This document shows, piece after piece, positions 44,675 through 53,042 of a stretch of 64,000 nt of DNA. The stretch is from DASXIF01 sp036498145. GTDB taxonomy: Bacteria > Actinomycetota > Actinomycetes > Mycobacteriales > Jatrophihabitantaceae. A model generated the notes under the pieces. It made no database searches and was not told where the DNA came from. It saw only the letters and a list, made by a program, of their open reading frames with translations. The DNA is taken from assembly GCA_963708625.1 (NCBI GenBank), contig CAVPSV010000004.1:310001-374000 (forward strand), written 5' to 3'. Every line of letters starts with the position of its first letter. The first letter of the stretch is position 1. The position numbers and the translations under genes are program-made.

Positions 44675-45175
44675 TCAGGCGCGGACTGCGTCGATCGCCT
44701 TCTTCAAGGCACTCGGCTGCAGCGGGCTGTGCGGCGCCTTCTTCTTCGCCTCGAGCAGGTCCGCGCCGAGTTCTTGCAACTGCTTGCGACCGAGGCCGGC
44801 ACGAACCTTCGGGAACCACTCCGTCTCTTCTTCCTCGATGTGGTGACGCACGTTCTCGATGAGGACGGTTGTCTTGGCGTTGAAGCGCTCGTTGTCCGGG
44901 GACATAGCGTGCAACTCCAGGCACAGCACGTCGGCGACATGGTGCTCCTCATATGACTCGAGCACGTCGTCCTCGACCTCTGGCAGCAGCTCGCGCACGC
45001 GCGGGTACATCACTTCGTTCTCGATGTAGGTGTGCACCGTCAGCAGCTCGATGATCTTGTCGACGATGCGGCCCTTCGTCGCGTGCGCGCCGTCGCCCGC
45101 GGCCTCGAATTCGCGGAACAGTCGCTGTACCTCCCGGTGGTCGCCCTTGAGCAGAACGATTGCATCCGTGGACAT
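44675..45175 (-). CDS. Hemerythrin HHE-domain protein
   Basis: 166 residues. Diiron-site His/Glu pattern: LLKGDHREVQRLF, VHTYIENEVMYPRV, SYEEHHVADVL, and NVRHHIEEEETEWFPKV. These four-helix proteins bind O2 or sense redox/nitric oxide stress. A GTTAG-N15-GGGAAC promoter of sigma-B/F type lies upstream, divergent from a similar one for the HAD gene. This supports stress induction. Confidence 0.9.
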   Translation of the reverse strand: MSTDAIVLLKGDHREVQRLFREFEAAGDGAHATKGRIVDKIIELLTVHTYIENEVMYPRVRELLPEVEDDVLESYEEHHVADVLCLELHAMSPDNERFNAKTTVLIENVRHHIEEEETEWFPKVRAGLGRKQLQELGADLLEAKKKAPHSPLQPSALKKAIDAVRA

Positions 45176-45260
45176 ATCTACCTCCGATGATGTCGTGCCT
45201 CGGTCGTGTCGGTCTCAGTCCGCGATGTCTGCACGCGCGGCAAGAACTCCCGGTAGACGA

Positions 45261-45286
45261 GTTCCCGTCCGCCGGTCGGCGCTAAC
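45261..45286 (-). promoter_or_regulatory. Sigma-B/F-type promoter for the hemerythrin gene
   Basis: On the - strand: GTTAG (45286-45282), 15-nt spacer, GGGAAC (45266-45261). It fits the actinobacterial alternative-sigma pattern GTTT-N14-16-GGG(T/A)A. 85 nt from the ATG. Confidence 0.55.
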
Positions 45287-45302
45287 ACGCACGGCCCGCC
45301 AC

Positions 45303-45328
45303 GTTTGCCCGGAGGTCAGCCCGGGTAC
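45303..45328 (+). promoter_or_regulatory. Sigma-B/F-type promoter for the HAD gene
   Basis: GTTTG (45303-45307), 15-nt spacer, GGGTAC (45323-45328), 38 nt before the HAD ATG. It is back-to-back with the hemerythrin promoter, 16 nt away. Confidence 0.6.
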
Positions 45329-45366
45329 TCGGTCCGGGTGACCCCATCTGCTGAAGGTGACCCGGC

Positions 45367-46059
45367 ATGCCAACCGCGGTGACCCGGATTCCCGACGACC
45401 TGCGCGCCGTGCTGTTCGACGTCGACGGCACGCTCGTCGACAGCACCGCCGCGCACGCGCTGTGCTGGCACGAGGCGCTGCGCGCGTACGGGCACACCGT
45501 GCCGACCGCGAAGACGCACCGCGCCGTCGGCATGGGATCCCAGCGGCTGCTCGACTCGGTCTTGGCCGACGCCGAGGACCGCTCCCACGATGACGAGATC
45601 ATCGAGGCGCACCGCGTGCTCTACCGCCTGTTCTGGGAGCGCCTCGCCCCGCTGCCCGGTGCCGTCGACCTCCTTCGCGCCTGCCACGACAACGGCCGGC
45701 GCGTGGTCTTGGCCTCCTCAGCAGCCGCCGACGAGCTGGCGATGCTGCGCCGGGTGCTCGACGCGGACCACCTGATCGATGCCGCGACGGACTCCTCCGA
45801 CGTCGAGGCAACCAAGCCCGCGTCCGATCTGGTGGAGGTGGCGCTGTCGCGGGCGGGCGTCCGGGCCGAGCAGGCGCTGTTCGTCGGCGATGCCGTGTGG
45901 GACGGCCTGGCAGCCAGTGGCGCCGGCGTGGCGTTCGTGGGGGTTGCCTGTGGTGCGGTCAACGCGGACGAACTGCGCAAGGCCGGAGCGGTTGAGGTGG
46001 TCGCCACCCCGGGCGAGCTGGTGCCGATCCTGCAGTGGGCGGGGGGGCGGCGCGCATAG
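45367..46059 (+). CDS. HAD-superfamily phosphatase (beta-phosphoglucomutase-like)
   Basis: 230 residues. HAD motifs: FDVDGTLVDST (I), VLASSAAADE (II, Ser), EATKPASDLVEVAL (III, Lys) and FVGDAVWDGLAA (IV). The helical cap inserted after motif I resembles phosphoglycolate phosphatase/beta-PGM. Substrate unknown. AAGGTGA precedes the ATG and a stress-type promoter lies upstream. Confidence 0.87.
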   Translation: MPTAVTRIPDDLRAVLFDVDGTLVDSTAAHALCWHEALRAYGHTVPTAKTHRAVGMGSQRLLDSVLADAEDRSHDDEIIEAHRVLYRLFWERLAPLPGAVDLLRACHDNGRRVVLASSAAADELAMLRRVLDADHLIDAATDSSDVEATKPASDLVEVALSRAGVRAEQALFVGDAVWDGLAASGAGVAFVGVACGAVNADELRKAGAVEVVATPGELVPILQWAGGRRA

Positions 46060-46066
46060 GTCCCCC

Positions 46067-46092
46067 GCTTAACGATCACCCGCCGCGGGTAG
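46067..46092 (+). promoter_or_regulatory. Sigma-B/F-type promoter
   Basis: GCTTA (46067-46071), 15-nt spacer, GGGTAG (46087-46092), 9 nt before the ATG at 46102. The short leader suggests leaderless or nearly leaderless translation. Confidence 0.5.
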
Positions 46093-46101
46093 GTCTGAGC
46101 C

Positions 46102-46335
46102 ATGACCACTTGGGGCGGGTACCGACGTCGCGCGGCACCAGGGCTGCTCAGTGCGGTGCTCGTGATCTGGCTGATCATCGGGGTTGTCGCCACCGCCCAG
46201 CGACACTACTTCTCCGGTTCGAATGAGACCTGCGCGAAGGCCGGCACCATCGCCGTGACGATCCTCGCCGGCCCGCTGAACTATGTGGGCGTCAACCCGA
46301 AGATCACCTGCCACATCCCGCAGCCGAGCAAGTAG
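46102..46335 (+). CDS. Small one-helix membrane protein
   Basis: 77 residues. One TM helix (LLSAVLVIWLIIGVVATAQR), then an outside loop with two Cys (ETCAKAG, ITCHIPQ) likely to form a disulfide. Resembles short actinobacterial stress membrane proteins with a GPLNY motif. It follows a sigma-B/F-type promoter. Function unknown. Confidence 0.65.
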   Translation: MTTWGGYRRRAAPGLLSAVLVIWLIIGVVATAQRHYFSGSNETCAKAGTIAVTILAGPLNYVGVNPKITCHIPQPSK

Positions 46336-46356
46336 CGACCTGCTTCGCCCGTCGAC

Positions 46357-46382
46357 GTTTACCGTGCGCGCTCGGCGGGCAC
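46357..46382 (+). promoter_or_regulatory. Sigma-B/F-type promoter
   Basis: GTTTA (46357-46361), 15-nt spacer, GGGCAC (46377-46382), about 60 nt before the ATG at 46444. AAAGGAG lies just before that ATG. Confidence 0.5.
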
Positions 46383-46443
46383 ATACGGGCTGTGACGGTC
46401 ATGCAGTGGACCCGCCGCCAAGCGAGCGGGAAAGGAGTAACTG

Positions 46444-46668
46444 ATGCCGGGACGATCAGCGAACGTGAAGAATGAGAAGCAGTACGAAGCTCTCAAGGAC
46501 AAGGGCATGTCCAAGCAGCGCGCCGCCCGCATCGCCAACTCACCGAGCGCCTCGAGCAACGGCGGCAAGCGCAGCGGATCCGGCAGCAACGCCAATCAGG
46601 GCGGCACAACGGCGCAACACAAGGCGGCCGGGCGCAAGGGTGGCAAAGCCGCTGCGCGCAACTCCTGA
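46444..46668 (+). CDS. Small basic stress-type protein (DUF7218-like)
   Basis: 74 residues, Gly/Ser/Lys-rich. Begins MPGRSANVKNEKQYEALKDK and has GMSKQRAARIANSPSAS, the conserved helix pair of a small actinobacterial family sometimes named DUF7218 (recall). The tail (HKAAGRKGGKAAARNS) looks nucleic-acid binding and resembles KGG-type stress proteins. Strong AAAGGAG and a stress promoter upstream. Confidence 0.65.
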   Translation: MPGRSANVKNEKQYEALKDKGMSKQRAARIANSPSASSNGGKRSGSGSNANQGGTTAQHKAAGRKGGKAAARNS

Positions 46669-46690
46669 CGCGCGTTTACCCGGGCTGTCC

Positions 46691-46903
46691 ATGAAGCGCG
46701 GCGAGCACCCACAGCGAACGCCGTTCTACGGCGCGTTGCTGATGATCGCGGGGATGCTGATCGGTGTCGCGGTCACTGCATGGTCGCATCCGGCCGCCGC
46801 CGTGCGGGCGACGTTTTTGGTGTTCGCATTGATCGTGGCGATCATCGGCTTCGGCATGACGATGCGGGACAACTCGCGATTTCGTCGCCGCGACGGCAGC
46901 TAA
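46691..46903 (+). CDS. Small two-helix membrane protein
   Basis: 70 residues. Two TM helices (FYGALLMIAGMLIGVAVTA and RATFLVFALIVAIIGFGM) with short basic ends (MKRGEH, RFRRRD). No clear ribosome site. It follows the basic protein by 22 nt and could share its transcript. Unknown function. Confidence 0.5.
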   Translation: MKRGEHPQRTPFYGALLMIAGMLIGVAVTAWSHPAAAVRATFLVFALIVAIIGFGMTMRDNSRFRRRDGS

Positions 46904-46912
46904 CCGCGCACG

Positions 46913-47572
46913 TTACGCATCCGTGACGGCAGCGAGATCGCGAACGAGACCGTCGTAAACCTCGCGGCGCTTGGCGCCCGCCCGCAGGACCGCGGAGGGG
47001 TGGATGGTCGCGAACGCGGCGCGGGCCGGTGCCGCTCGCTGCGCCAGGGGTCCTTCGCGCGGCGGCCATGGCAGGGGTTGCCCCCGGTGCGAAGTGAGGG
47101 TGAATGCGGGCCCGAACAGCGCGGCCGTTGCCACCGCACCGAGCGCGACGAGCAGGTCCGGGCGGACGATGTCGAGTTCCGCGGCGAGCCACGGACGGCA
47201 CGCGTTGATGTGCCGAGCGGCGGGCTTGTCGTGGATCCGCCGCTTGCCGCGTTCGGCAGGTTTCCAGCGGAAGTGCTTCACGGCGTTGGTCAGATAGACC
47301 TCTGCCCGGTCGATGCCGGCATCGCTCAGCGCCGAGTCCAGCAGCCTGCCCGCCGGACCGACGAAGGGCTCGCCGCGCCGGTCTTCAACGTCACCGGGCT
47401 GTTCGCCGACGAGCATGATCCGCGCAGTGCGCGGCCCGGCGCCGAAGACGGTCTGGGTGGCAGACGCGAACAGCTCGCAGCCCTGGCAGTCGGCGGCAGC
47501 GGCGGCCAGCGAGCGCAGGCTATGCGTGCGCGGAACGAACTCCTCGGCGCCGCCCGCAGATTTCACATCCAA
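46913..47572 (-). CDS. udgX: UdgX-type uracil-DNA glycosylase
   Basis: 219 residues. Family 4-like FeS uracil-DNA glycosylase: CQGCELF, LVGEQPGDVEDRRGEPFVGPAGRLLD, YLTNAVKHFRW and TIHPSAVLR. The insert KRRIHDKP is the KRRIH loop that defines UdgX, whose His forms a covalent bond with uracil-bearing DNA. Cys ligands CxxC plus ACRPW are present. TTG start at 47572. Role: uracil binding or repair; UdgX traps uracil rather than simply excising it. Confidence 0.87.
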   Translation of the reverse strand: MDVKSAGGAEEFVPRTHSLRSLAAAAADCQGCELFASATQTVFGAGPRTARIMLVGEQPGDVEDRRGEPFVGPAGRLLDSALSDAGIDRAEVYLTNAVKHFRWKPAERGKRRIHDKPAARHINACRPWLAAELDIVRPDLLVALGAVATAALFGPAFTLTSHRGQPLPWPPREGPLAQRAAPARAAFATIHPSAVLRAGAKRREVYDGLVRDLAAVTDA

Positions 47573-47719
47573 CTGATCCCCGCCCCGCGTTGAGAACTAA
47601 CGACGCTCCCAGGCGATCGAGTTCGCACCGTGGCGGCTCGCCACCATGTACCTCTTTCGCGCGTCCTGACTGCGAGCATCGCATCGCTGGCCGTTGCGCC
47701 TAGCCGCGCCTAGCCGCGC
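47573..47719. repeat. Intergenic gap with CTAGCCGCGC tandem repeat
   Basis: 147-bp gap ahead of UdgX. Three perfect 10-bp copies CTAGCCGCGC start at 47700, 47710 and 47720; the last carries the TAG stop of the ligase gene. The rest shows no gene. Confidence 0.7.
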
Positions 47720-48892
47720 CTAGCCGCGCACGGTGAGTGCATCCAGAACCGCGTCGAAACCCCCGGTCCGGTGGGCGGCGCGCTGCTCGTCCGCGCCCGT
47801 CCCGCGCTCGCGTAGCCGGCGCAATTCGTGCCGGACCCGCTCGACGTCGCCACTGCCGGCGAGGGAGTCTGCGACGTGGCTGAGCAACGTCTCGACGCAC
47901 TCCCACGCCGGCCGCAACTGAGGCCGCTGAGCCGGCTGGTCGGCAACGTCCACCAACTTGCCGGCCATCCCCCAACGCGCGGCGCGCCAAGCGCTGGCCC
48001 GCAGAGCTTCGATGCGTTCAGCCGACCGGGACACACCGTCGCGCCACGCACGTGCTGCCGTGTCGACGAGCGCGCGGCCCAGCGCAGCGATCAAGATTGC
48101 GGTGCCCACATCGTGGTTCACGTCGGCGACCCGCAGTTCCACCGTCGGATAGTTGGCCGAGAGGCGAATGTCGAAGTAGAGCATCCCGTCATCCAGCGCG
48201 GCACCGGTGTCGAGCAGCGCCTGCTGTGTTCGGCGATAGGTGTCCAGGTCACCGAACGGCGCGGTCGGCCCGGCGGTCGGCCACTGCCCCCACAACACGC
48301 TGCGGTAGCTCGCGTAGTCGGTGTCCTCGCCGTGGTGAAACGGCGAGTTGGCGCTCAACGCGGTGAGCAACGGCAGCCAGCGCTGCACCCGATCGATGAC
48401 CGCAACGCCCTCCTCGGGCGAGTCGACCGAAACGTGGACGTGCATGCCACACGTCAGCTGCTGACGCGCAACGAGACCGAAGGCCTCCGTCATCCGCCGG
48501 TAGCGCTGATCGGCGGTGGTGGCCGGATGCCGCGCGCTCGGATGGGTGCCGCTCGCGATCAGCCGTGCGCCGGTGTCCGCCGCGGCGGTGACGAACTCGC
48601 GACGTAGCCGTCGCAGGTCTGCCTCCAGCGCGTCGAGGTCGGACGCCGGCGACGAGCCGAGTTCGGCTTGGGCCTGCTTCAACTCGTGCTCGAACTGTCC
48701 GTCCGGGTCGCGTCCGGCCGCATCCCGAACCACCTCGTCGCCGTCGTCGGCAAGCTCGCCCCGGCCGCGAACGAGCAGAAACTCCTCCTCGACGCCGACA
48801 GTGCGGCCGTCCCACCGGTTTGGGGAATGTTTTGGCCGTATAGGGGCCACAACCTTCCCCAAACCGGTGATTGGTTCATCGCGCTCGCTCAT
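47720..48892 (-). CDS. GCS2-type glutamate-cysteine ligase / carboxylate-amine ligase (YbdK-like)
   Basis: Up to 390 residues. GVEEEFLLV near the N-terminus, RLIASGTHPSARH, CGMHVHVSVDSPEEG, LSANSPFHHGEDT, and VELRVADVNHDVGTA match the YbdK/EgtA-related ATP-dependent carboxylate-amine ligases. Reaction: amide bond between a carboxylate (such as glutamate) and an amine. Homologues start just before GVEEEF. The annotated ATG at 48892 would translate a 57-nt palindrome; a GTG at 48850 within it is a plausible start. So the first 14 or so residues may not be real. Confidence 0.82.
   Translation of the reverse strand: MSERDEPITGLGKVVAPIRPKHSPNRWDGRTVGVEEEFLLVRGRGELADDGDEVVRDAAGRDPDGQFEHELKQAQAELGSSPASDLDALEADLRRLRREFVTAAADTGARLIASGTHPSARHPATTADQRYRRMTEAFGLVARQQLTCGMHVHVSVDSPEEGVAVIDRVQRWLPLLTALSANSPFHHGEDTDYASYRSVLWGQWPTAGPTAPFGDLDTYRRTQQALLDTGAALDDGMLYFDIRLSANYPTVELRVADVNHDVGTAILIAALGRALVDTAARAWRDGVSRSAERIEALRASAWRAARWGMAGKLVDVADQPAQRPQLRPAWECVETLLSHVADSLAGSGDVERVRHELRRLRERGTGADEQRAAHRTGGFDAVLDALTVRG
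48813..48869 (-). repeat. 57-nt near-perfect inverted repeat at the ligase 5' end
   Basis: 25-bp arms at 48813-48837 and 48845-48869 match in 23 positions around a 7-nt loop (48838-48844). The outer 15 bp (CACCGGTTTGGGGAA and its complement) are perfect. It lies over the first codons of the longest ligase frame, so it is either a 5' regulatory hairpin/operator or a small mobile-like element. Confidence 0.8.
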
Positions 48893-48909
48893 CAGGTGTT
48901 CACCGGCCG

Positions 48910-49494
48910 CTAGTCGACGATGCCTTCGCGCTGGGCGACCGAGCCCGGCACTGTGGTCCAGACATCCATCAGGAAATCGTCCTCGACGTGCCGCGCCAAC
49001 CGATACATGCCGACACCAAGCGCGGCATGGACCACGTCCGCGGACTGCGGATAGTCCGGTGCGCTATGGCGCCAATGACATGCCACGACGACCGCGTCGC
49101 GCCGAAGCAGTCCGTGCACCGCCGACCGCAACGCGTCGAGGTCGGCAACGTAGTAGCCGACCTCGGACAGCACGACGAGATCGAAGGTCCCGGGCGGCAG
49201 GTCGTCCGGTAGCGATCCCTCGCACACCGTGACGCCCGGAAAGTCGGCCGCGTGTTGTCGAGTGAGCTCAACGGCCCGCGGCACCACGTCCATGGCGAGC
49301 ACCTCGTCGCAGCGCTCGGCAAGCTGCCGGGTGACCAGACCGAGGGCGCAGCCCGGCTCGAAGGCCCGCTCGAACCGCTCCCGCGGCAGGGCCGCCATCA
49401 GCAGCGCGAGCTTGCGCCGCTCGTAGAACCCCCGCGCCAGACCCCACGGATCGTCGCTGGCGGCATAGAGATCGTCGAAGTAGCCGGGTCGCAC
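48910..49494 (-). CDS. SAM-dependent methyltransferase (NodS-like)
   Basis: 194 residues. RPGYFDDLYAASDDPWGLARGFYERRK is the start typical of the NodS-like family. SAM motif I: AFEPGCALGLVTRQLAE; then VTVCEGSLPDDLPPG and FDLVVLSEVGYYV. GTG at 49494, two bases after the PIG-L stop. NodS-type enzymes N-methylate deacetylated sugars; a deacetylase gene next door fits methylation of an amino-sugar. Confidence 0.82.
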   Translation of the reverse strand: MRPGYFDDLYAASDDPWGLARGFYERRKLALLMAALPRERFERAFEPGCALGLVTRQLAERCDEVLAMDVVPRAVELTRQHAADFPGVTVCEGSLPDDLPPGTFDLVVLSEVGYYVADLDALRSAVHGLLRRDAVVVACHWRHSAPDYPQSADVVHAALGVGMYRLARHVEDDFLMDVWTTVPGSVAQREGIVD

Positions 49495-49496
49495 GG

Positions 49497-50267
49497 TCAG
49501 GTCCCGGCCGGAGTGATGACCAAGAAGCACTCGAAATCGCGGGCGAAATAGGCCAGCGAGTCCGGGCCGACGACCGCCTCGTCGCCAGCATCCGCGGACA
49601 GCGGCTGGATCTGGCTCGGAAAGCACGCGATCGCCGCCTGTTTCCGTTCGCGCCGTTCGGCGCCTAGCGTCAATCGGCGGGTAGCCGCGGCCTCGGGATC
49701 GAGTTCGGCGAGTTCCTGGCGCGCGGCCCAGTGCCAGGCCCAGATCGGAAACTCCAGCAGCTCGATGCCAGGCTCCGCGGCGACGACAGCCCGTGCGGCC
49801 CGCGCACATGCCTCGTGATCGGGATGACGATCGTGTGCCCACGGCGCGAGCAGCACCGTGTCGCCCGAGCAAGCCCGCCGCAGGGCCGTGCACAGTTCGC
49901 CGGCGTGTGCCGCGAGCTCGCCGTCGGGCAAGCCGAGGAACTCCAGCGTGGCCTGGGGCGCCAGCGTGGCCATCGCGTCGGCGACCTCGTTCTTGCGTAG
50001 CGCGGCCAGGCGAGCAGGCGAATGCGTGCGCGATCGCGGATGCGATCCCGCTCCGTCGCTGGCCACGATGACGTGCACGTCCAGGCCGGTGTCGGCGGCG
50101 AGCCCGATCAGGCCGGCAGCGCCGAGTGTCTCGTCGTCGGGGTGGGCCGACAACACAACCAGCCGCGTCCCGGTGAGCGTCTCCAGTTCAGGAGCCGCTC
50201 GCAGCCACGCGCACTCCTGCCAGGCCCGCTCACTGGTACCCGGCAGCTGGCCGTCGAACGTGCTCAC
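49497..50267 (-). CDS. PIG-L (GlcNAc deacetylase-like) family protein
   Basis: 256 residues. Zinc motif AHPDDE and HDRHPDHEA, the PIG-L/MshB signature; FLGLPDGELAAH is also typical. Deacetylates an N-acetylated sugar or a conjugate. GTG start overlaps the upstream stop. Coupled to the methyltransferase downstream and the acyl-CoA-dehydrogenase-like gene upstream. Confidence 0.87.
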   Translation of the reverse strand: MSTFDGQLPGTSERAWQECAWLRAAPELETLTGTRLVVLSAHPDDETLGAAGLIGLAADTGLDVHVIVASDGAGSHPRSRTHSPARLAALRKNEVADAMATLAPQATLEFLGLPDGELAAHAGELCTALRRACSGDTVLLAPWAHDRHPDHEACARAARAVVAAEPGIELLEFPIWAWHWAARQELAELDPEAAATRRLTLGAERRERKQAAIACFPSQIQPLSADAGDEAVVGPDSLAYFARDFECFLVITPAGT

Positions 50268-51250
50268 GCCTCAGCAGCCAACAGGCGTGCGCCGAGCGCG
50301 GCCAGGTCTCGCTCGGCGTGATGCTGCCGGACGTAGAGCTCGAGATCGGCGACCCGCCGCACGTGCACCGGGTCGAAGCCCAGCGGCCTGGGCCCGAGTG
50401 CATGTGCGACGTGCCGCAGCGTCAGCTCCACCGCGTCGGCAACCACGGCGCGCACCCGCAGGGCCAGTAGTGCAGCGTCGGATACATCCGCGGCATCGAT
50501 CGCGGTTGCCGCCGCGGCCAGTACGGTTCGCGCCCCGTGCAGGGCAGCGTCGACGGCGCCGAGGTGCATCTCGCCCAGGCTGCCGCCACGGCTGCCACCG
50601 GCCACCCCGTCGCGCAGCGTGGCGGCCAGTCCCGCTGCTCCGCCCAGCCAGCACGCCGCAACGCCGAGACCACCCCAGGCGAAACCCGGACGGATGAGGT
50701 ACCACTCGGGCGCACCGACCGGCGTCGCAGCCACCGCGTCGAAGTGGACGGGCACGGTCGCGACGGTGCGCAGCCCGCGGGCCACCCATGCCTGAGTCGC
50801 CTCCGCATGCACCCCGCCTGCACGCAGATCCACCGCGAACAGGCGGCGGCCGTTCTCGGCGCGAGCGGTCACCAGGCCGTGATCCAGCGACCCGCCGAGC
50901 GAGCACCAGGGCTTGGTGCCGGTCACCGTCCAACCCTGCTCGGACTCCTTCGCCTCGAGTTGCACATCGGGCGCCTCCGCGGCGAAGACGCCCCAACTGC
51001 CGGGTTTCGGGTCGAGACCGGCCTCGGCAAGGATGGCGAGCGCGTCGGCGTGGGCTTCGAGCACCCGCGCCACAGTCAGGTCCACTTCGGCGACGGCAGC
51101 CAACAGCGACCAGCGCAGCGCGGTTCGGCCGCGCCCCGGTTCGGGCAGCCGATGACCGAACTCGACGGCGACATCGATCGCGGCGACGGCGTCGTCGCTG
51201 GCACCGCGCGCGGCGGACAGCAGCGACTCGGCCCACTCCACGATCGCCAT
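50264..51250 (-). CDS. Acyl-CoA dehydrogenase-like flavoprotein
   Basis: 328 residues, shorter than usual (about 380). GWTVTGTKPWCSLGGSLDHGLV is the FAD/substrate loop; RPGFAWGGLGVAACWLGGAAGLA and ALGPRPLGFDPVHVRRVADLELYVRQH lie in the C-terminal helical part. The usual catalytic Glu could not be located. Start ATG two bases after the Rieske-protein stop; stop overlaps the PIG-L GTG. Possibly a redox step on a sugar or acyl conjugate. Confidence 0.72.
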   Translation of the reverse strand: MAIVEWAESLLSAARGASDDAVAAIDVAVEFGHRLPEPGRGRTALRWSLLAAVAEVDLTVARVLEAHADALAILAEAGLDPKPGSWGVFAAEAPDVQLEAKESEQGWTVTGTKPWCSLGGSLDHGLVTARAENGRRLFAVDLRAGGVHAEATQAWVARGLRTVATVPVHFDAVAATPVGAPEWYLIRPGFAWGGLGVAACWLGGAAGLAATLRDGVAGGSRGGSLGEMHLGAVDAALHGARTVLAAAATAIDAADVSDAALLALRVRAVVADAVELTLRHVAHALGPRPLGFDPVHVRRVADLELYVRQHHAERDLAALGARLLAAEA

Positions 51251-51252
51251 GC

Positions 51253-52154
51253 CTAGACCGGGTTCGATCGCAGTGCACGCGCCTCTTCGGGGCGGCGCAC
51301 CTGGACCCGCTCGCCGACGATGCGGGCTTCGAAGCTTGGCTGTGGCCGGGTGGCCGGACCGCGCACCACGACGCCGGTGCTGAGATCGAAGATGCTGTGG
51401 TGCCACGGGCAGACGATGCAGTCGTTCTGGAGCTCGGCCGTCGTGCAGCGGCCCACCGCGGTGGGTGCAGCGATCGGCCAGCGCGACCAGCCCGGTCTCC
51501 AGACGCACGACCAGCACCGCGGTTTCCCCAGCCGCGCCGTGCAACCGGGCGCCCACCGCGGCCACCTCCGATGCCGTGCCGATGTCGGCCCACTCGGCAT
51601 CCATGTGCTGGAACGCGGTGGTGTCGACGCCGACCCCGAGGGCGTAGGTGAGATGGCCGCCCAGCCACCCTCCGACGGAAAGGACGCCCGAACCGAGCAG
51701 GGCCAGCGCTACCCCGCGCGCATGACGTCCCCGACCGCGCGCCGACCAGCTACCGGCATAGCATCCGATCGCGGTCGCGTTCGTCAGCCGCATGAACGAG
51801 TCCGACACGGCGCTCGGCGCCGCCGGTGTCGAGCCAATCGGACCAGCCGGTGACTGCCGTCGGTGCCGCGGTCAGCAGTCCGAATCCCACCAGCCGGCGG
51901 GCACTGCGCCGTGCTGCTCGGCCACCCACGATGTCGAGCAGACCCGCCGAGGCCCACGCACCCATCGGTACCGCCACGATCGCCGGGTGTACCGCGTGGC
52001 CGATCGGCGTGCCGGAGGCGAGATCGCGCGCGCGCCCGGTGCGCACGCTGTCGGGCACCACGGCGGCGATCCGGTCGGCGATCGCATCGAGGAACGACGC
52101 GCGTTCGATCGCGTGCGTGATGCGGTCAGCGCGGCGTGGTCTACGGTGCGGCAC
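51253..52154 (-). CDS. DUF2231-Rieske fusion membrane protein (two frameshifts)
   Basis: About 300 residues. N-terminal DUF2231 membrane domain (HAVHPAIVAVPMGAW, WSDWLDTGGAERRVGLVHA, then LTNATAIGCYAGSW) and a C-terminal Rieske [2Fe-2S] domain (CTHRGGPLHDG, then CPWHHSIFDLSTG). One extra G near 51793 and one extra C near 51440 break the frame; both look like the extra-base breaks at 16-21 kb. Such fusions pass electrons to oxygenases or oxidoreductases. GTG start at 52154. Confidence 0.78.
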
Positions 52155-52250
52155 GCTCGACTCCTACCCGCGGCGGCCCGGGCTCACACAATGCGGCCCG
52201 GCGGTGCGCAGGCGTCGGGGCCGCTGCCGCGTACGGCGTCGTGGCGGCGG

Positions 52251-53039
52251 TCAGCCCTCGCTGGTCGCGGCCTGTCCGTACTCGACGCGGGTCGCGATGT
52301 CGCGCAGGTGGCCGGCGAAGCCGATCGAGGTTCGGCCGGCGCGGCGCGCCGAGGTACACACCGCAACATCCATTGCCCACGTCACGGGGATACCGGCCGC
52401 CTGCGCGCGCCGGATGAGATCGACGTCTTCCTCGTGCGGTACGGCTCGGAACCCGTCCAGGGCCAGATAGGTGTCGGCGCGAATGCCGAGGTTCGCGCCG
52501 TGGATGTGGCCGTGGCCGTCCCCGGCCAGGCCGGCCTCGTACTGCTGCCGGTACACGTCCTCGACGGCCGGTTGCCAGCACGTCCAGTCCTGCACGTCGA
52601 CGGTGCCGGCGACGATCACGGCGCCGGCTCGAGCGTGCGCGGTGTGGCCGGCGATCCAGTTGGTCGGGACGAGCGAGTCGGCATCGGTGGTGGCGATCCA
52701 GATCGAGGCCGGGTCCACTGGATCCACCGCGCCGAACTCGTCAAGCAGGTGCTGGACGCCTTCTCGGCGGGCGCCGCCGACCGTGGCGGCAGCAGAGGTC
52801 ATGCACCGCGAGGGCAGCGAAAGGCTGTCGAGCATGCCCGCGACAACCGCCTCGGACTCGTCGGTGCAGCTGTCCAGGACCACAACCGTGAGCACGGGAA
52901 GCGTCGCGGAGGCGACGGCCGCCGAGAGCGCGCGCAAGCAGCCGGGAAGTGCCAACTCCTCGTTGCGGGCCGGGACCACGATCCCCACCCGCTCGATGTC
53001 CACGCGCGCCGCAGTCATCTCCGCAGGCTCACTCACCAT
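52251..53039 (-). CDS. Family 2 glycosyltransferase
   Basis: 262 residues, no TM. GIVVPARNEELALPGCL, the DxD-like WIATTDADS, HGANLGIRADTYLALDGF and the acceptor motif PHEEDVDL. It transfers a sugar from a nucleotide donor. Upstream of the DUF2231-Rieske gene with a 96-nt gap, in the same direction. Product may be the sugar moiety acted on by the PIG-L and NodS-like proteins. Confidence 0.82.
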   Translation of the reverse strand: MVSEPAEMTAARVDIERVGIVVPARNEELALPGCLRALSAAVASATLPVLTVVVLDSCTDESEAVVAGMLDSLSLPSRCMTSAAATVGGARREGVQHLLDEFGAVDPVDPASIWIATTDADSLVPTNWIAGHTAHARAGAVIVAGTVDVQDWTCWQPAVEDVYRQQYEAGLAGDGHGHIHGANLGIRADTYLALDGFRAVPHEEDVDLIRRAQAAGIPVTWAMDVAVCTSARRAGRTSIGFAGHLRDIATRVEYGQAATSEG

Positions 53040-53042
53040 GGA

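Noticed and set aside
50264..51808. 514-codon frame apparently fusing a Rieske domain to the acyl-CoA-dehydrogenase-like protein
   Set aside because: The second Rieske motif (CPWHHS) lies in another frame that ends at its own stop, two bases before the dehydrogenase ATG.
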